DNA of 64,000 nucleotides from JALQTD01 sp965656785 (GCA_965656785.1 CBFHLY010000012.1:1-64000); one strand, 5' to 3'; shown: positions 26,180 through 35,260, counted from the first letter of the stretch. Numbers and translations are program-made. The notes: generated by a model not told the origin, from the sequence alone.

Positions 26180-26187
26180 CGAAGTTA
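26180..26187 (-). promoter_or_regulatory. Possible -7 element for the amidohydrolase pair
   Basis: TAACTTCG on the minus strand matches seven of eight positions and lies 27 bases before the ATG at 26152. Confidence 0.35.
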
Positions 26188-26199
26188 CGGGGCGACTGC

Positions 26200-26207
26200 T
26201 ACCTTTG
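26200..26207 (+). promoter_or_regulatory. -7 element for nfu, four bases before the ATG
   Basis: TACCTTTG is an exact match ending four bases before the ATG at 26212. A TTTG at 26170-26173 is 26 bases upstream, longer than usual. The transcript may be leaderless. Confidence 0.5.
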
Positions 26208-26211
26208 CACC

Positions 26212-26850
26212 ATGAGCATTCCCACATCCGTTTACGCTGAAATGACGCCCAATCCGGCTGTCATGAAATTCGTTGCCGATCGCGATTTGATTGAAGCGGG
26301 AAAGCAGGTGGAGTTGCGCTCGCCGCAAGAAGCTGCGCTTTGCTCGCCGCTCGCTGCGGAGTTGTTTCATTTTCCCTTTGTAACCAACGTCTTCATCAGC
26401 GGTCCGTTTGTTTCCATTACGAAGGACGAAAGCTTGGGCTGGGAGATGATCGTGCAGCAATTGCGCGAATACATCCGCGAATGGCTGATGGAGCACCCGG
26501 TTGCGGTGGACGCTGAACAACTGGCTGCAGTTGAAGACCAACTCACCCAACCCGCATCCGCCCCTCAAGACACCCCCGCATCGCTGGATTTCATTCGCGA
26601 CGAGGAGATTGAACCCTCTGAACAAGACGACGCCATCCGATCGTTGCTCGACGAGTTCGTTCGGCCCGCGGTGGAACAGGATGGTGGAGCCATCGATTTC
26701 AAGGCCTTCAAAGATGGCACGGTCTACGTGCACATGCGAGGGGCCTGCAGCGGATGTCCCTCCTCCATGCAGACCCTCAAAGGTGGCATTGAACAACTCC
26801 TGACTGCAAAGATTCCTGATGTGAAAGAAGTCGTGGCCCTCGGCGTCTGA
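26212..26850 (+). CDS. Nfu/NifU-type Fe-S cluster scaffold protein
   Basis: The 212-residue protein has an N-terminal Nfu domain (TPNPAVMKFV, later PFVTNVFISGPFVSITK) and a C-terminal NifU-like domain with the cluster-binding motif GACSGCPSS. This is the usual two-domain Nfu carrier, which receives 4Fe-4S clusters and delivers them to target enzymes. Many Fe-S clients exist in the cell, including SdhB in this window. The ATG at 26212 is chosen because the longer frame upstream overlaps the divergent amidohydrolase gene. Confidence 0.92.
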   Translation: MSIPTSVYAEMTPNPAVMKFVADRDLIEAGKQVELRSPQEAALCSPLAAELFHFPFVTNVFISGPFVSITKDESLGWEMIVQQLREYIREWLMEHPVAVDAEQLAAVEDQLTQPASAPQDTPASLDFIRDEEIEPSEQDDAIRSLLDEFVRPAVEQDGGAIDFKAFKDGTVYVHMRGACSGCPSSMQTLKGGIEQLLTAKIPDVKEVVALGV

Positions 26851-26855
26851 TTGAA

Positions 26856-27635
26856 TCAGTCGAGCTTCTTTTGAATGGTGCGCAAGTCTTCTCGCATCTG
26901 ATCGAGGGTGCCTTGTATGCGTTCCATTCCAGCAAATGCTGGAGTCGGCCAATCGAATGCCAAGTACGCACGAGCGCGCCACATCTCCACCACGTCTTCG
27001 GGAAACACCCGGTAGGGCGCGAAATCGAGGTTGTCGGAAATCAATAAATAGTCCCCATGGGTGTCGAGCCGGTTCTCGACGCGCTTGAACACCACCCCGT
27101 GGTCGCGTGTGACCACCACATAGGGTCGCATGCCACCTGCTTTGGACCAGTTCTCCTCGTAGTGGGCCAAGATGTAACTGCCGTTCGGAATGGGCAGCAT
27201 GCTCTCTCCCTCGATTTGAAACATCCGGTAGGTGGCGTCTTGCGCGAGTTCTTTCACCGGAAGATTGAAGTGGTCCAATCCCTCCATGTACTCCGGATCG
27301 CCATAGCCACTCAAGTAACCCGCAGCCGCTCGCACGGGAACAATGGCCACGCGCTCGCGTTCGGAGGAGCGGTCTATTGGCACGGACAAAACGCGCAAAT
27401 CGCCCCCGCTCACACGTCGCATCATGCGGTCCTCTTCCGACTCGCCCAATACAAAGGCATCGAGTGACATACCGAAGTGGCGGGCCAGCGCAATCAACGT
27501 CGCGAGCTTCGGCTCGGCTCGTCCCTCCTCGTATGCGCCGAGGGCCGACCGCTTCAAACCCAATTCGTCCGCCAGGGACTGCTGGGTCCATCCTGCGGCT
27601 TTGCGCAGCGTGCGTATTCGGGATGCTAAATCCAT
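26856..27635 (-). CDS. XRE-S24 (LexA/CI-like) self-cleaving transcriptional repressor
   Basis: The 259-residue protein has an N-terminal XRE helix-turn-helix (ASRIRTLRKAAGWTQQSLAD) and a C-terminal S24 peptidase domain. The likely self-cleavage site is the Ala105-Gly106 bond in RAAAGYL. The nucleophile Ser145 lies in IEGESMLP and the general base Lys184 in VVFKRV. Such proteins repress until RecA filaments stimulate autocleavage. It is divergent from dinB, with palindromic sites between, so it probably controls the polymerase cassette and itself. The ATG at 27635 is used; a TTG two codons earlier is less likely. Confidence 0.88.
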   Translation of the reverse strand: MDLASRIRTLRKAAGWTQQSLADELGLKRSALGAYEEGRAEPKLATLIALARHFGMSLDAFVLGESEEDRMMRRVSGGDLRVLSVPIDRSSERERVAIVPVRAAAGYLSGYGDPEYMEGLDHFNLPVKELAQDATYRMFQIEGESMLPIPNGSYILAHYEENWSKAGGMRPYVVVTRDHGVVFKRVENRLDTHGDYLLISDNLDFAPYRVFPEDVVEMWRARAYLAFDWPTPAFAGMERIQGTLDQMREDLRTIQKKLD

Positions 27636-27647
27636 GAGCAATGGAGG

Positions 27648-27678
27648 CGAAGGTAGGTTTTTTCGAATGCATGCTCAA
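27648..27678 (-). promoter_or_regulatory. Promoter for the XRE-S24 repressor gene
   Basis: On the minus strand TTG (27676-27678) is followed after 20 bases by TACCTTCG (27648-27655), seven of eight -7 matches. The start codon lies 12 bases downstream. Confidence 0.5.
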
Positions 27679-27680
27679 AT

Positions 27681-27714
27681 ATTTGGCAAATGATTTGGTC
27701 TAAAAAAGCCAAAT
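27681..27714. promoter_or_regulatory. Cluster of ATTTGG half-sites upstream of the repressor gene
   Basis: ATTTGGC occurs at 27681-27687, ATTTGG at 27693-27698, and the inverse GCCAAAT at 27708-27714. They lie directly upstream of the repressor -33 element. They may be autoregulatory operator half-sites for the S24 repressor. Confidence 0.4.
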
Positions 27715-27758
27715 TCACAAACGTCAGCGAAAAATTCACGGATGAGTGGTTTCTATTT

Positions 27759-27777
27759 GCTAAAATTTTTAGCTTTG
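27759..27777 (+). promoter_or_regulatory. dinB -7 element overlapped by a perfect 7-1-7 palindrome
   Basis: TAGCTTTG (27770-27777) is an exact -7 match 19 bases before the dinB ATG. GCTAAAA-T-TTTTAGC (27759-27773) is a perfect palindrome covering the first half of that box, a good position for a repressor operator. Confidence 0.6.
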
Positions 27778-27796
27778 CCTTCGTAGTTAGCAAGCC

Positions 27797-29017
27797 ATGA
27801 ATCTGCATCAACGATCCATCCTCCACCTCGACCTCGACACGTTCTTCGTGTCCGTTGAACGGCTGCTTGACAGCCGCTTGGCAGGCAAGCCGATTCTCAT
27901 CGGAGGCACCGGCGATCGCGGGGTGGTGGCTTCATGCAGTTATGAGACGCGCGCGTTTGGGGTGCATTCCGGAATGCCCATGCGGCAAGCACGCGCCATG
28001 TGCCCCGAGGCGGTGGTCATTCGCGGCAATTCATTGAACTACATGAAACTGTCCGACGCGGTCACCGAAATCGTGCGCGAGGCAGTGCCCGTGTGCGAGA
28101 AAACCTCCATCGACGAATTCTACGCCGACCTCACTGGAATGGACCGGTTTTTCGGATGTTGGCAATTCTCGCGCGAATTGAGGGAACGCGTGGTGCGCGA
28201 GACCGGTTTGCCCATTTCGTTTGGCCTGAGCACGTGCAAAACGGTCAGCAAAGTCGCTACCGGCGAGGCCAAACCCGCAGGAGAACTCCACGTTCAACAG
28301 GGCCTGGAGCGCCCCTTCCTCGGCCCGTTGTCAATCCGCAAGATTCCCCAAGTCGGGGTACAGACCTACCAAACCCTGCGCAACTTGGGCGTACGGCGGA
28401 TCCACACCATCCAAGAAATGCCCCAAGACTTGATGCAGCAAGTGTTGGGCCTGAATGGATTGGCGATTTGGCGCAAGGCACAGGGAGTCGACCCCAGCCC
28501 CGTAGTGGCATTCAACGAGCGCAAATCCATCTCCACGGAACGGACGTTTGCGCGGGACACCACCGACGTGGCCAAGCTGCAGGGCATGTTGGTGGCGATG
28601 GCGGAGAATTTGGCCTATCAACTCCGTCGGGGAAAAAAAGTGACCGCCTGCGTCACCGTTAAAGTGCGCTACGCCGATTTTGACACCCGCTCCATGCAAG
28701 CGCGCATCCCTTACAGCGCTGCGGATCACGTGCTCATCCCGAAGACTCAGGAACTGTTTCAACGGCTGTACGATCGCCGCGTGCGCGTCCGGCTCATCGG
28801 CATCCGATTCAGTCACCTCGTCGGTGGCGGCACCCAAATGGACCTGTTCGAAGACACGGAAGAACGCTCCAACCTCTACCAAGCGCTCGACAGCATCCGC
28901 AACCGATTCGGCGATCGCAGCGTGGTCACCGCAGCGGGCATGGAAGCACGCACCATCGGTCGATCGAATCCCTTCAACGGCGATGCGCCCCTTCTTTTGG
29001 CCAACCGCCATCAATGA
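27797..29017 (+). CDS. dinB: Y-family DNA polymerase (DNA polymerase IV)
   Basis: The 406-residue translesion polymerase has the catalytic motifs ILHLDLDTFFVSVERL at the N-terminus and CEKTSIDEFYADLTGM in the palm. Helix-hairpin-helix and little-finger domains follow. A sliding-clamp-binding pentapeptide QMDLF occurs near residue 347. DinB-type enzymes extend past damaged bases with low fidelity. The gene is first in a plus-strand set with SRAP and a second DnaE, and is divergent from a LexA-like repressor, pointing to damage-inducible control. Confidence 0.94.
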   Translation: MNLHQRSILHLDLDTFFVSVERLLDSRLAGKPILIGGTGDRGVVASCSYETRAFGVHSGMPMRQARAMCPEAVVIRGNSLNYMKLSDAVTEIVREAVPVCEKTSIDEFYADLTGMDRFFGCWQFSRELRERVVRETGLPISFGLSTCKTVSKVATGEAKPAGELHVQQGLERPFLGPLSIRKIPQVGVQTYQTLRNLGVRRIHTIQEMPQDLMQQVLGLNGLAIWRKAQGVDPSPVVAFNERKSISTERTFARDTTDVAKLQGMLVAMAENLAYQLRRGKKVTACVTVKVRYADFDTRSMQARIPYSAADHVLIPKTQELFQRLYDRRVRVRLIGIRFSHLVGGGTQMDLFEDTEERSNLYQALDSIRNRFGDRSVVTAAGMEARTIGRSNPFNGDAPLLLANRHQ

Positions 29018-29039
29018 AAACCTTTTAAATTCAGCAGCC

Positions 29040-29870
29040 ATGTGTGGTCGCTACGTCACCGTTTCCTCGGTCAAAACCATTGAAAAACGCTTCAACGTCA
29101 GCATCCCCGATGACGTGGGGACCGCGCTTGTGCCCAATGCCAACGTGTCCCACGGTGAACTCGCGCCCGTCATTGCCAGCGATGCTCCCGACCAAGTGCA
29201 GCGGTTTCAATTTGGATTTACTCCTCGGTGGGCGAAAAAGCAGTTCTACACCATCAATGCGCGCTCAGAAGGGGACCACAATTCAGCAAACGACCCCCGC
29301 TATACCGGAGCCATGGGCATCTTGCACAAACCGATGTTTCGGCAATCGATTCGCGACCGGCGGTGCCTCGTCATCGCGGATGCCTTCATCGAAGGTCCAG
29401 AGCGGGAAAAACTCGCGAAGCCCTATGTCGTCTACCCACGGACGGGAGATCGCCCCATGGCGCTCGCGGGCATTTGGGATGAGTGGTGCAATCCCGATAC
29501 CGGGGAATTGGTAAGGTCGTACGCCATCTTGACCACGGTGGCCGGTGGGGTGTTGCAGACCATCGGGCACCACCGAAGTCCTGTGATCCTGGACCCCGAG
29601 TCGGAGCGGGCTTGGGTGGACCTTGGAACCCCCCTTCACGACATCACCGCCTTGATGCGGCCGTGCCCCGACAACCGGCTGAACGCTTACCCCATTTCAC
29701 CCGAAATCCGAGATCCTCGAGCGAACGGTTCCCACCTGCTGCAGCCCATCGGACAACGCATTCACCCCGAATCGACCTACGCTTTGCACGAAGAAATCGA
29801 GCTCTTCGGAATGGGCGAATCCCGGTCCAAATCCCGGCGCACCCCTCCCCAACAAGGTTCCCTCTTTTGA
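29040..29870 (+). CDS. SOS response-associated peptidase (SRAP/HMCES/YedK family)
   Basis: SRAP proteins form a thiazolidine crosslink between their Cys2 and abasic sites in single-stranded DNA, protecting them from breakage. The 276-residue protein starts MCGRYV, so Met removal exposes the catalytic Cys. NARSE (in YTINARSEGD) and the catalytic His in GHHRSPVIL are present. It ends with QQGSLF, resembling a sliding-clamp-binding motif. It starts 22 bases after dinB and ends nine bases before the DnaE gene, so all three are likely cotranscribed. Confidence 0.93.
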   Translation: MCGRYVTVSSVKTIEKRFNVSIPDDVGTALVPNANVSHGELAPVIASDAPDQVQRFQFGFTPRWAKKQFYTINARSEGDHNSANDPRYTGAMGILHKPMFRQSIRDRRCLVIADAFIEGPEREKLAKPYVVYPRTGDRPMALAGIWDEWCNPDTGELVRSYAILTTVAGGVLQTIGHHRSPVILDPESERAWVDLGTPLHDITALMRPCPDNRLNAYPISPEIRDPRANGSHLLQPIGQRIHPESTYALHEEIELFGMGESRSKSRRTPPQQGSLF

Positions 29871-29879
29871 GCGCCCGTC

Positions 29880-32800
29880 ATGTTCCTGAATTGCCATTCG
29901 TGGTTCAGCCTCCGATACGGGCTGATGCCGCCAGAAGAACTCGTTCGAGAAGCGGCCGCGCGAGGAGTGACCGCACTCGCCATGACGGACATCAACAACA
30001 CGTCCGGGGTTTGGGACTTCGTGCGGCATGCAAAAGCAAGCGGCATCCGGCCCGTGGTGGGCATTGATTTTCGAACCGGAGCCACTTGCCACCGCGTCGG
30101 GTTAGCACGAAATGCGGCGGGTTTTGCCGCGCTTTGCCAGCACCTTTCAACGGGAAAACCGTGTGACGATGAACACGTGGAATTCATCATTCCGTGGGCC
30201 ACATGGAAAACGTGCTCCGAGCGACCTCCTTTGCGCGAAAACGAGTGGATCGGGGTGCGTGCGGATGAAGTGGCGGAGTTCCGATTGCTCGGCAAGTCCG
30301 ATGTACCTTGGGACCGGTTGGTGGCCTTGCAAACCGTGACGTTTCGGAACCAAAGGGATTGGAATTGCCACCGCTTGCTACGGTCCATGGCAGGGAATAC
30401 ACTGCTCAGCAAGTTGGACTCGAAAGCGACGGGGAATCCGCGCGATCGGTGGGAAGACCCTGGAGCACTGCGTTCGCGGTTCGACGAACGCCCCGAATGG
30501 GTCGAACGGAGTGACGCGCTGATTGAGCGCTGTGGCATCGAATGGCCCACCCCGCCCCTGGACCGACTGCACAACAACCAACACACCTACACCGGGTCAG
30601 AAGCGGAAGACGAGCGCTTCATTCGCACGCTGTGCGCAGAAGGATTGGCCTACCGGTATCCCGACCACGACGAAGTGGTCTTGGAGCGGATGGAACGGGA
30701 GCTTGAAGTGATTGCACAGCAAGGGTATTTGGCCTACTTCCTGATCAATTGGGACATCACCAGCTACGCGCGCAGCCGGGGTTATTTCTACGTCGGCCGG
30801 GGCAGCGGGGCCAACAGCCTCGTCGCTTACCTGCTGCGCATCACAGACGTCGACCCCATCGAGCTCGACCTCTACTTCGAACGGTTCATCAACCTGTACC
30901 GCAAGAATCCGCCGGACTTCGACATCGACTTCTCGTGGACGGACCGGGACGATGTGACGCGGTACATCTTCGAACGATTCGAGCACGTGGCGTTGGTGGG
31001 CGCTTACAGCACCTTCCAATACCGCGCGGTCATACGGGAGTTGGGAAAAGTGTTCGGGCTCCCCAAGGCCGACATCGATGTGCTCGCGGAAGGCCGGTTT
31101 GACCCCAATCAACTCGATGACATGGAGCGGCTCGTGGTGCGGTATGCCAGCCATTTAAAAGACCAACCGAATGCCCTGACCATCCACGCGTGCGGCATCC
31201 TGATTGCCGACCGACCCATTCACCACTACTGCGCCACGTTCCTCCCTCCGAAAGGATTCCCCACGACCCAATTCGACATGCTCGTAGCGGAAGATGTGGG
31301 GCTTTACAAGTTTGACATCCTCAGCCAACGGGGACTCGGCAAAATCCGCGACGCCATGGATTTCATCGCGCGCAATCACCCCGAAGATGCAGCCCGCATC
31401 GACATCCACGACATGAAGCGCTTCAAGGCCGATTCAGCCATCCAAAACATGCTGCGAAACGCCGAAGCAATCGGGTGCTTCTACGTGGAATCTCCGGCCA
31501 TGCGCATGCTCCTGCGCAAACTCAACGTGGACCACTACCTCGGCCTTGTTGCTGCCAGTTCGGTCATCCGCCCGGGGGTCGCAAAAAGTGGGATGATGAA
31601 GGCCTACATCGAACGGCATCGGAATCCCGAAAAGCGGCAGGAGGCCCACCCCGTCTTGCTGAAGCTCATGCCCGAAACTTATGGGGTCATGGTGTACCAA
31701 GAGGATGTCATCAAAGTCGCGCATCACTTTGCAGGGCTGGACTTGAGCGAAGCAGATGTGCTGCGCCGAGGCATGAGTGGGAAGTTTCGGTCACAGGAGG
31801 AATTCGCCAAAGCCGCTCTTACTTTCCAACAAAAGGCCCTTGCCGCGGGCCGAACACCGGATGAAGCGCGCGAAGTTTGGCGCCAGGTGGAAAGCTTCGC
31901 GGGCTATGCCTTCGCCAAGGGACACTCCGCTTCCTATGCCGTTGAGAGCTACCAAAGTTTGTTCTTGAAAGCCCATTGGCCATTGGAATACATGGCCGCC
32001 TGCATCAACAACTTCGGCGGGTTCTACCGCACCGAGTTCTACGTACACGAGGCGCGCATGCTCGGGGCAGAAGTGGAGGAGCCGTGCGTCAACGAAGGGG
32101 GATGGGAGGCCGATGTCATCGGAAACCGCCTCATCCTGGGATTCAATTTGGTCAAGGGGATCGAAGCGGCCTCTGTGGGAAATTGGCTGGAAGAACGCCA
32201 AACCCGAGGTGCCTTCCGCTCCTTGGGCAACTTCGTTGAGCGCACGGGTGTCGGACTCGAACAGCTCGTCCTGCTCATCCGAGCCGGAGGGTTTCGCTTC
32301 ACGGGGAAAACGCCGCAAGCCCTGCTGTGGGAAGCGCATTTCCTGTTGGGACAGGGGCCTTCCCTACCGCATCAGGCTTCGCTGTTCGCTACGGAATCGC
32401 ATGAGGATTTCGCCTTGCCGCCCTTGGAGCACGGCCGGTTGGAACGTACGTTTGACCAAATCGAATTGCTCGGATTCCCCCTGAACTCCCCGTTCGAGCT
32501 GCTAACACCCGATACCCAACAACTGATGCGAACCGCCGTGCCCGCTCGCCACCTGCCGCAGCACATCGGCCGAACGGCCGCGGGTGTCGGCTACCTCGTC
32601 ACCGTGAAAGAAACGCGCACCGGAAAAGGGGAGCGGATGTGCTTCGGTTGCTTCATCGATTCCGAAGGCCATTGGCTCGACAGCGTCCATTTTCCGCCGG
32701 CCTTGAAGCGCCAAAACTTCCGCGGCCGGGGCATCTACCGCATCTCCGGACCCGTACGGGAAGAGTACGGTTGCGTGCACATCGAAGCGCACCAGCTGGA

Positions 32801-32927
32801 AAAACTCGACTACATCCCCGATCCGCGTTACGCAGAAGGGGAGGCTGCTTCTCGCCCTTCGCGCCGCATGGCCCCGAGTGCACGCAGCGCAGGCACCCAG
32901 CTCAAACGTTCGCTCCGATCGCCGTAA
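29880..32927 (+). CDS. DNA polymerase III alpha-like subunit (DnaE2/ImuC-type, damage-associated)
   Basis: The 1015-residue protein is a C-family polymerase shorter than a replicative DnaE. The active-site acidic motif PPDFDIDFSW lies near residue 346, and the third acidic residue is probably in LYKFDILSQRGLGKI. The N-terminal PHP domain is degenerate: NCHSWFSLRYG replaces the usual HxH motif and TDINN replaces TDH, so proofreading-type metal binding is unlikely. QASLF near residue 832 fits a clamp-binding motif. Its position after dinB and SRAP resembles imuB-dnaE2 mutagenesis cassettes of other phyla. The helicase-like imuA/sulA gene is absent here. Confidence 0.9.
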   Translation: MFLNCHSWFSLRYGLMPPEELVREAAARGVTALAMTDINNTSGVWDFVRHAKASGIRPVVGIDFRTGATCHRVGLARNAAGFAALCQHLSTGKPCDDEHVEFIIPWATWKTCSERPPLRENEWIGVRADEVAEFRLLGKSDVPWDRLVALQTVTFRNQRDWNCHRLLRSMAGNTLLSKLDSKATGNPRDRWEDPGALRSRFDERPEWVERSDALIERCGIEWPTPPLDRLHNNQHTYTGSEAEDERFIRTLCAEGLAYRYPDHDEVVLERMERELEVIAQQGYLAYFLINWDITSYARSRGYFYVGRGSGANSLVAYLLRITDVDPIELDLYFERFINLYRKNPPDFDIDFSWTDRDDVTRYIFERFEHVALVGAYSTFQYRAVIRELGKVFGLPKADIDVLAEGRFDPNQLDDMERLVVRYASHLKDQPNALTIHACGILIADRPIHHYCATFLPPKGFPTTQFDMLVAEDVGLYKFDILSQRGLGKIRDAMDFIARNHPEDAARIDIHDMKRFKADSAIQNMLRNAEAIGCFYVESPAMRMLLRKLNVDHYLGLVAASSVIRPGVAKSGMMKAYIERHRNPEKRQEAHPVLLKLMPETYGVMVYQEDVIKVAHHFAGLDLSEADVLRRGMSGKFRSQEEFAKAALTFQQKALAAGRTPDEAREVWRQVESFAGYAFAKGHSASYAVESYQSLFLKAHWPLEYMAACINNFGGFYRTEFYVHEARMLGAEVEEPCVNEGGWEADVIGNRLILGFNLVKGIEAASVGNWLEERQTRGAFRSLGNFVERTGVGLEQLVLLIRAGGFRFTGKTPQALLWEAHFLLGQGPSLPHQASLFATESHEDFALPPLEHGRLERTFDQIELLGFPLNSPFELLTPDTQQLMRTAVPARHLPQHIGRTAAGVGYLVTVKETRTGKGERMCFGCFIDSEGHWLDSVHFPPALKRQNFRGRGIYRISGPVREEYGCVHIEAHQLEKLDYIPDPRYAEGEAASRPSRRMAPSARSAGTQLKRSLRSP

Positions 32928-32932
32928 AGCGC

Positions 32933-35260
32933 TCAACTCACCTTCCAACGGAACCCGGAATACACCATCCGACCGAAAATCGGCCCGTACACCAAGCTCG
33001 CGTCAAAATAGCGCTGGAAGTCCGCATCGGCTACCCCCCCTGCCCCGATGATGGGGCGATCCTGGCGAACGTTTGTCAAATTCTCCACGCCCACATACCA
33101 ACTCGCCCGAGAAGAAAAATCGCGGGACACCTGCAGGTTCAGTTGGGCAAAATCAGGGGATTCGTCCGGTCGGCGGAACGGCTCAGTATTGCTCGCCGTC
33201 GAGGGCAACCGCTGGGCGCCAATCCATTGGAAGGTTGCATCGGCCCGCCATTGGCTTCCGTTCTCCCTGACCCGACTTCCGTAGGAAAGCTGAGCAAACC
33301 CGCGGTGCTTGGAAACGAACGGATCGCGCCGAGCCTCAGGCTGGATGCGGTCCGTCACGGCATCCACGTACCGGTAAGCCATTCGCACATCAAAACGACG
33401 GTGCATCGACCAGTCCCATTCCACCTGTGCCGTGCGCGAGCGGGAGGTACCGACTAAGTTGTAGACGAGCACCGCATCCGTCGCGAAATCATAGTCCACC
33501 ACCAGCCGCTCCTCAAATTCAGTCCAATACGCATCGATGCTCAAGGAAGATTCCCGGTGATTCAGCTTGAACCGAGCGGACGCGTTCAGTCCAAAATTCG
33601 AAGCCACTTCGGGCCGAATGTTCAGCCCTTGCAGAGGCACGCGCGCATCGCTCTCTCGATCCCACGTCCACCAGACCCGACGCGAGGCCCAAGGACCTAA
33701 CTGTTCCATCAGGGGATTTGGAACCCGCATGCCCCGCCCGGCGGAAGCCTTCAAGGAAACGTGCTCAGACACACTGAACCGCGCGTGAAATCGGGGACTG
33801 AAAAAGCCCCCAAAGAGGTTGTGGCGGTCATACCGAACGCCCGCCACCACATTCCATCGCGCCTCATCGTTCAAAGTGTACTCAAAGTATGCACCCGGGA
33901 CGCGCTCGACCCGGTTCCAGCTGACCGAGGCCGTGTCGTTCCAAGCCGCCGATTCATCGAACGAATTGAAAACCCAAGACCCCCCGGTGGTGAACCGGTG
34001 ATTCGAGTTTCCGATCCGGCCTGCATACAACACGTTCGCCCGAAACATCTGCTCGACCCCATCGTACGCATTACCGCCCATGTTGTGCCGGGAAGCATGC
34101 CGCAACGCACTGAACTGGGTTCCGATGCTTCGCCATTTCGCAGCGGGAAAGACAAAACCCGTCTTCGCAGTGGCCTCCAACCGATCGATCAACGAAGTCC
34201 CCACCCACGAACCCTCCGAAAACGTGCGCTGATCCATCCACGTGGGGAGCTGGTTCCAAGGAGACTCGCTGAAAGGCGTGGTCTGACCGGAAACCAGCTG
34301 GGTGGTGGCTCCCGAAAGCGCGTACTCGCCGCGGATGCCTCGGTCGCCCGTGAACTTCCACTCGTTGCGCAGAATGACGTGGCGTTGCAACGGCGTATCC
34401 AAGAAACCGTCCCCGTTGCGGTCGTTGACGCGTTGATTCATGAGCGCATGACTCAGCAGGGCGGTGCGCCATCGGCGGCTGACTTGGTGCGTGCTCACGT
34501 GATTCCATTCCCAGCGTCCCGCGCCGTTGAGGTAAATGTTCGCGTGAAACGGATCGGCGTTCGTGGGGTTTTTGAGGGCAACGTTGATTTGGCCTGTGAT
34601 GCTTTCATAGCCGGAAGAGACCGTACCTGCACCCTTGGAAATGGCGATGGACTGTACCCAGTCGCCCGGAATGAGCAACAGGCCCTGAACCACCGAAAGC
34701 CCGCGCGGACCCGGCATGTTATCGACCATCAATTGGGTGTACTTGCCGTCCAAACCCAGCATCTTGATCTGCCGGGTACCGGTAATGGCATCCGTGAATG
34801 ACGCATCGACGGAGGCATTGGTTTCGAACGCTTCGGACAAGTTGCAACAGGCTGCTTTGACCAATTCCGCCCGGTTCAAGGTTTGGACATTCAGCGGGCT
34901 CATCAACGACAGGGAGGTCGAGCGCTGCTGCGCGACCACCTCAGCGGCTTCCAATGCCACTCCCGGCCGCAACACCAACTCCACAAACCCACGACCCTCC
35001 CACACCCAACCAGACGGCTCATACCCGACCATTGAGGCTTCAATGGTGTCGCCAATTTGGACCCCATCCAACTCAAAGACCCCGAATGCATCAGTCACCG
35101 TGATGGACTCGGACCCCAACAGCCTCACGTATGACCCCGGCATGGGCAAATGCTTCAGCTCGAAGCCGCCCTTCTCTTCATAGACCTTGCCTTTCACGTG
35201 CTGTGCGGCCACCTGACTGCTCATCAAGAGGAATCCCGCGATCAGCAGAAGCGACTTCAT
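32933..35260 (-). CDS. TonB-dependent receptor, metal (probably copper)-linked type
   Basis: The 775-residue outer-membrane receptor starts with a signal peptide (MKSLLLIAGFLLMSSQVAA). It has a carboxypeptidase-regulatory-like domain (VKGKVYEEKG to about residue 100), a plug with AACCNLSEAFETNASVD near residues 136-152, and a C-terminal 22-strand-type barrel ending in an aromatic-rich FRWKVS. The double-Cys CCNLSE plug is typical of Bacteroidota receptors found with heavy-metal-associated domain proteins. Here such a gene lies directly upstream with an ATGA overlap. Metal import or export is inferred, not shown. Confidence 0.87.
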   Translation of the reverse strand: MKSLLLIAGFLLMSSQVAAQHVKGKVYEEKGGFELKHLPMPGSYVRLLGSESITVTDAFGVFELDGVQIGDTIEASMVGYEPSGWVWEGRGFVELVLRPGVALEAAEVVAQQRSTSLSLMSPLNVQTLNRAELVKAACCNLSEAFETNASVDASFTDAITGTRQIKMLGLDGKYTQLMVDNMPGPRGLSVVQGLLLIPGDWVQSIAISKGAGTVSSGYESITGQINVALKNPTNADPFHANIYLNGAGRWEWNHVSTHQVSRRWRTALLSHALMNQRVNDRNGDGFLDTPLQRHVILRNEWKFTGDRGIRGEYALSGATTQLVSGQTTPFSESPWNQLPTWMDQRTFSEGSWVGTSLIDRLEATAKTGFVFPAAKWRSIGTQFSALRHASRHNMGGNAYDGVEQMFRANVLYAGRIGNSNHRFTTGGSWVFNSFDESAAWNDTASVSWNRVERVPGAYFEYTLNDEARWNVVAGVRYDRHNLFGGFFSPRFHARFSVSEHVSLKASAGRGMRVPNPLMEQLGPWASRRVWWTWDRESDARVPLQGLNIRPEVASNFGLNASARFKLNHRESSLSIDAYWTEFEERLVVDYDFATDAVLVYNLVGTSRSRTAQVEWDWSMHRRFDVRMAYRYVDAVTDRIQPEARRDPFVSKHRGFAQLSYGSRVRENGSQWRADATFQWIGAQRLPSTASNTEPFRRPDESPDFAQLNLQVSRDFSSRASWYVGVENLTNVRQDRPIIGAGGVADADFQRYFDASLVYGPIFGRMVYSGFRWKVS

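Noticed and set aside
26848..26858. Palindrome TGATTGAATCA between nfu and the S24 repressor gene
   Set aside because: It consists mainly of the two convergent stop codons, and no T-tract or longer stem supports a terminator.
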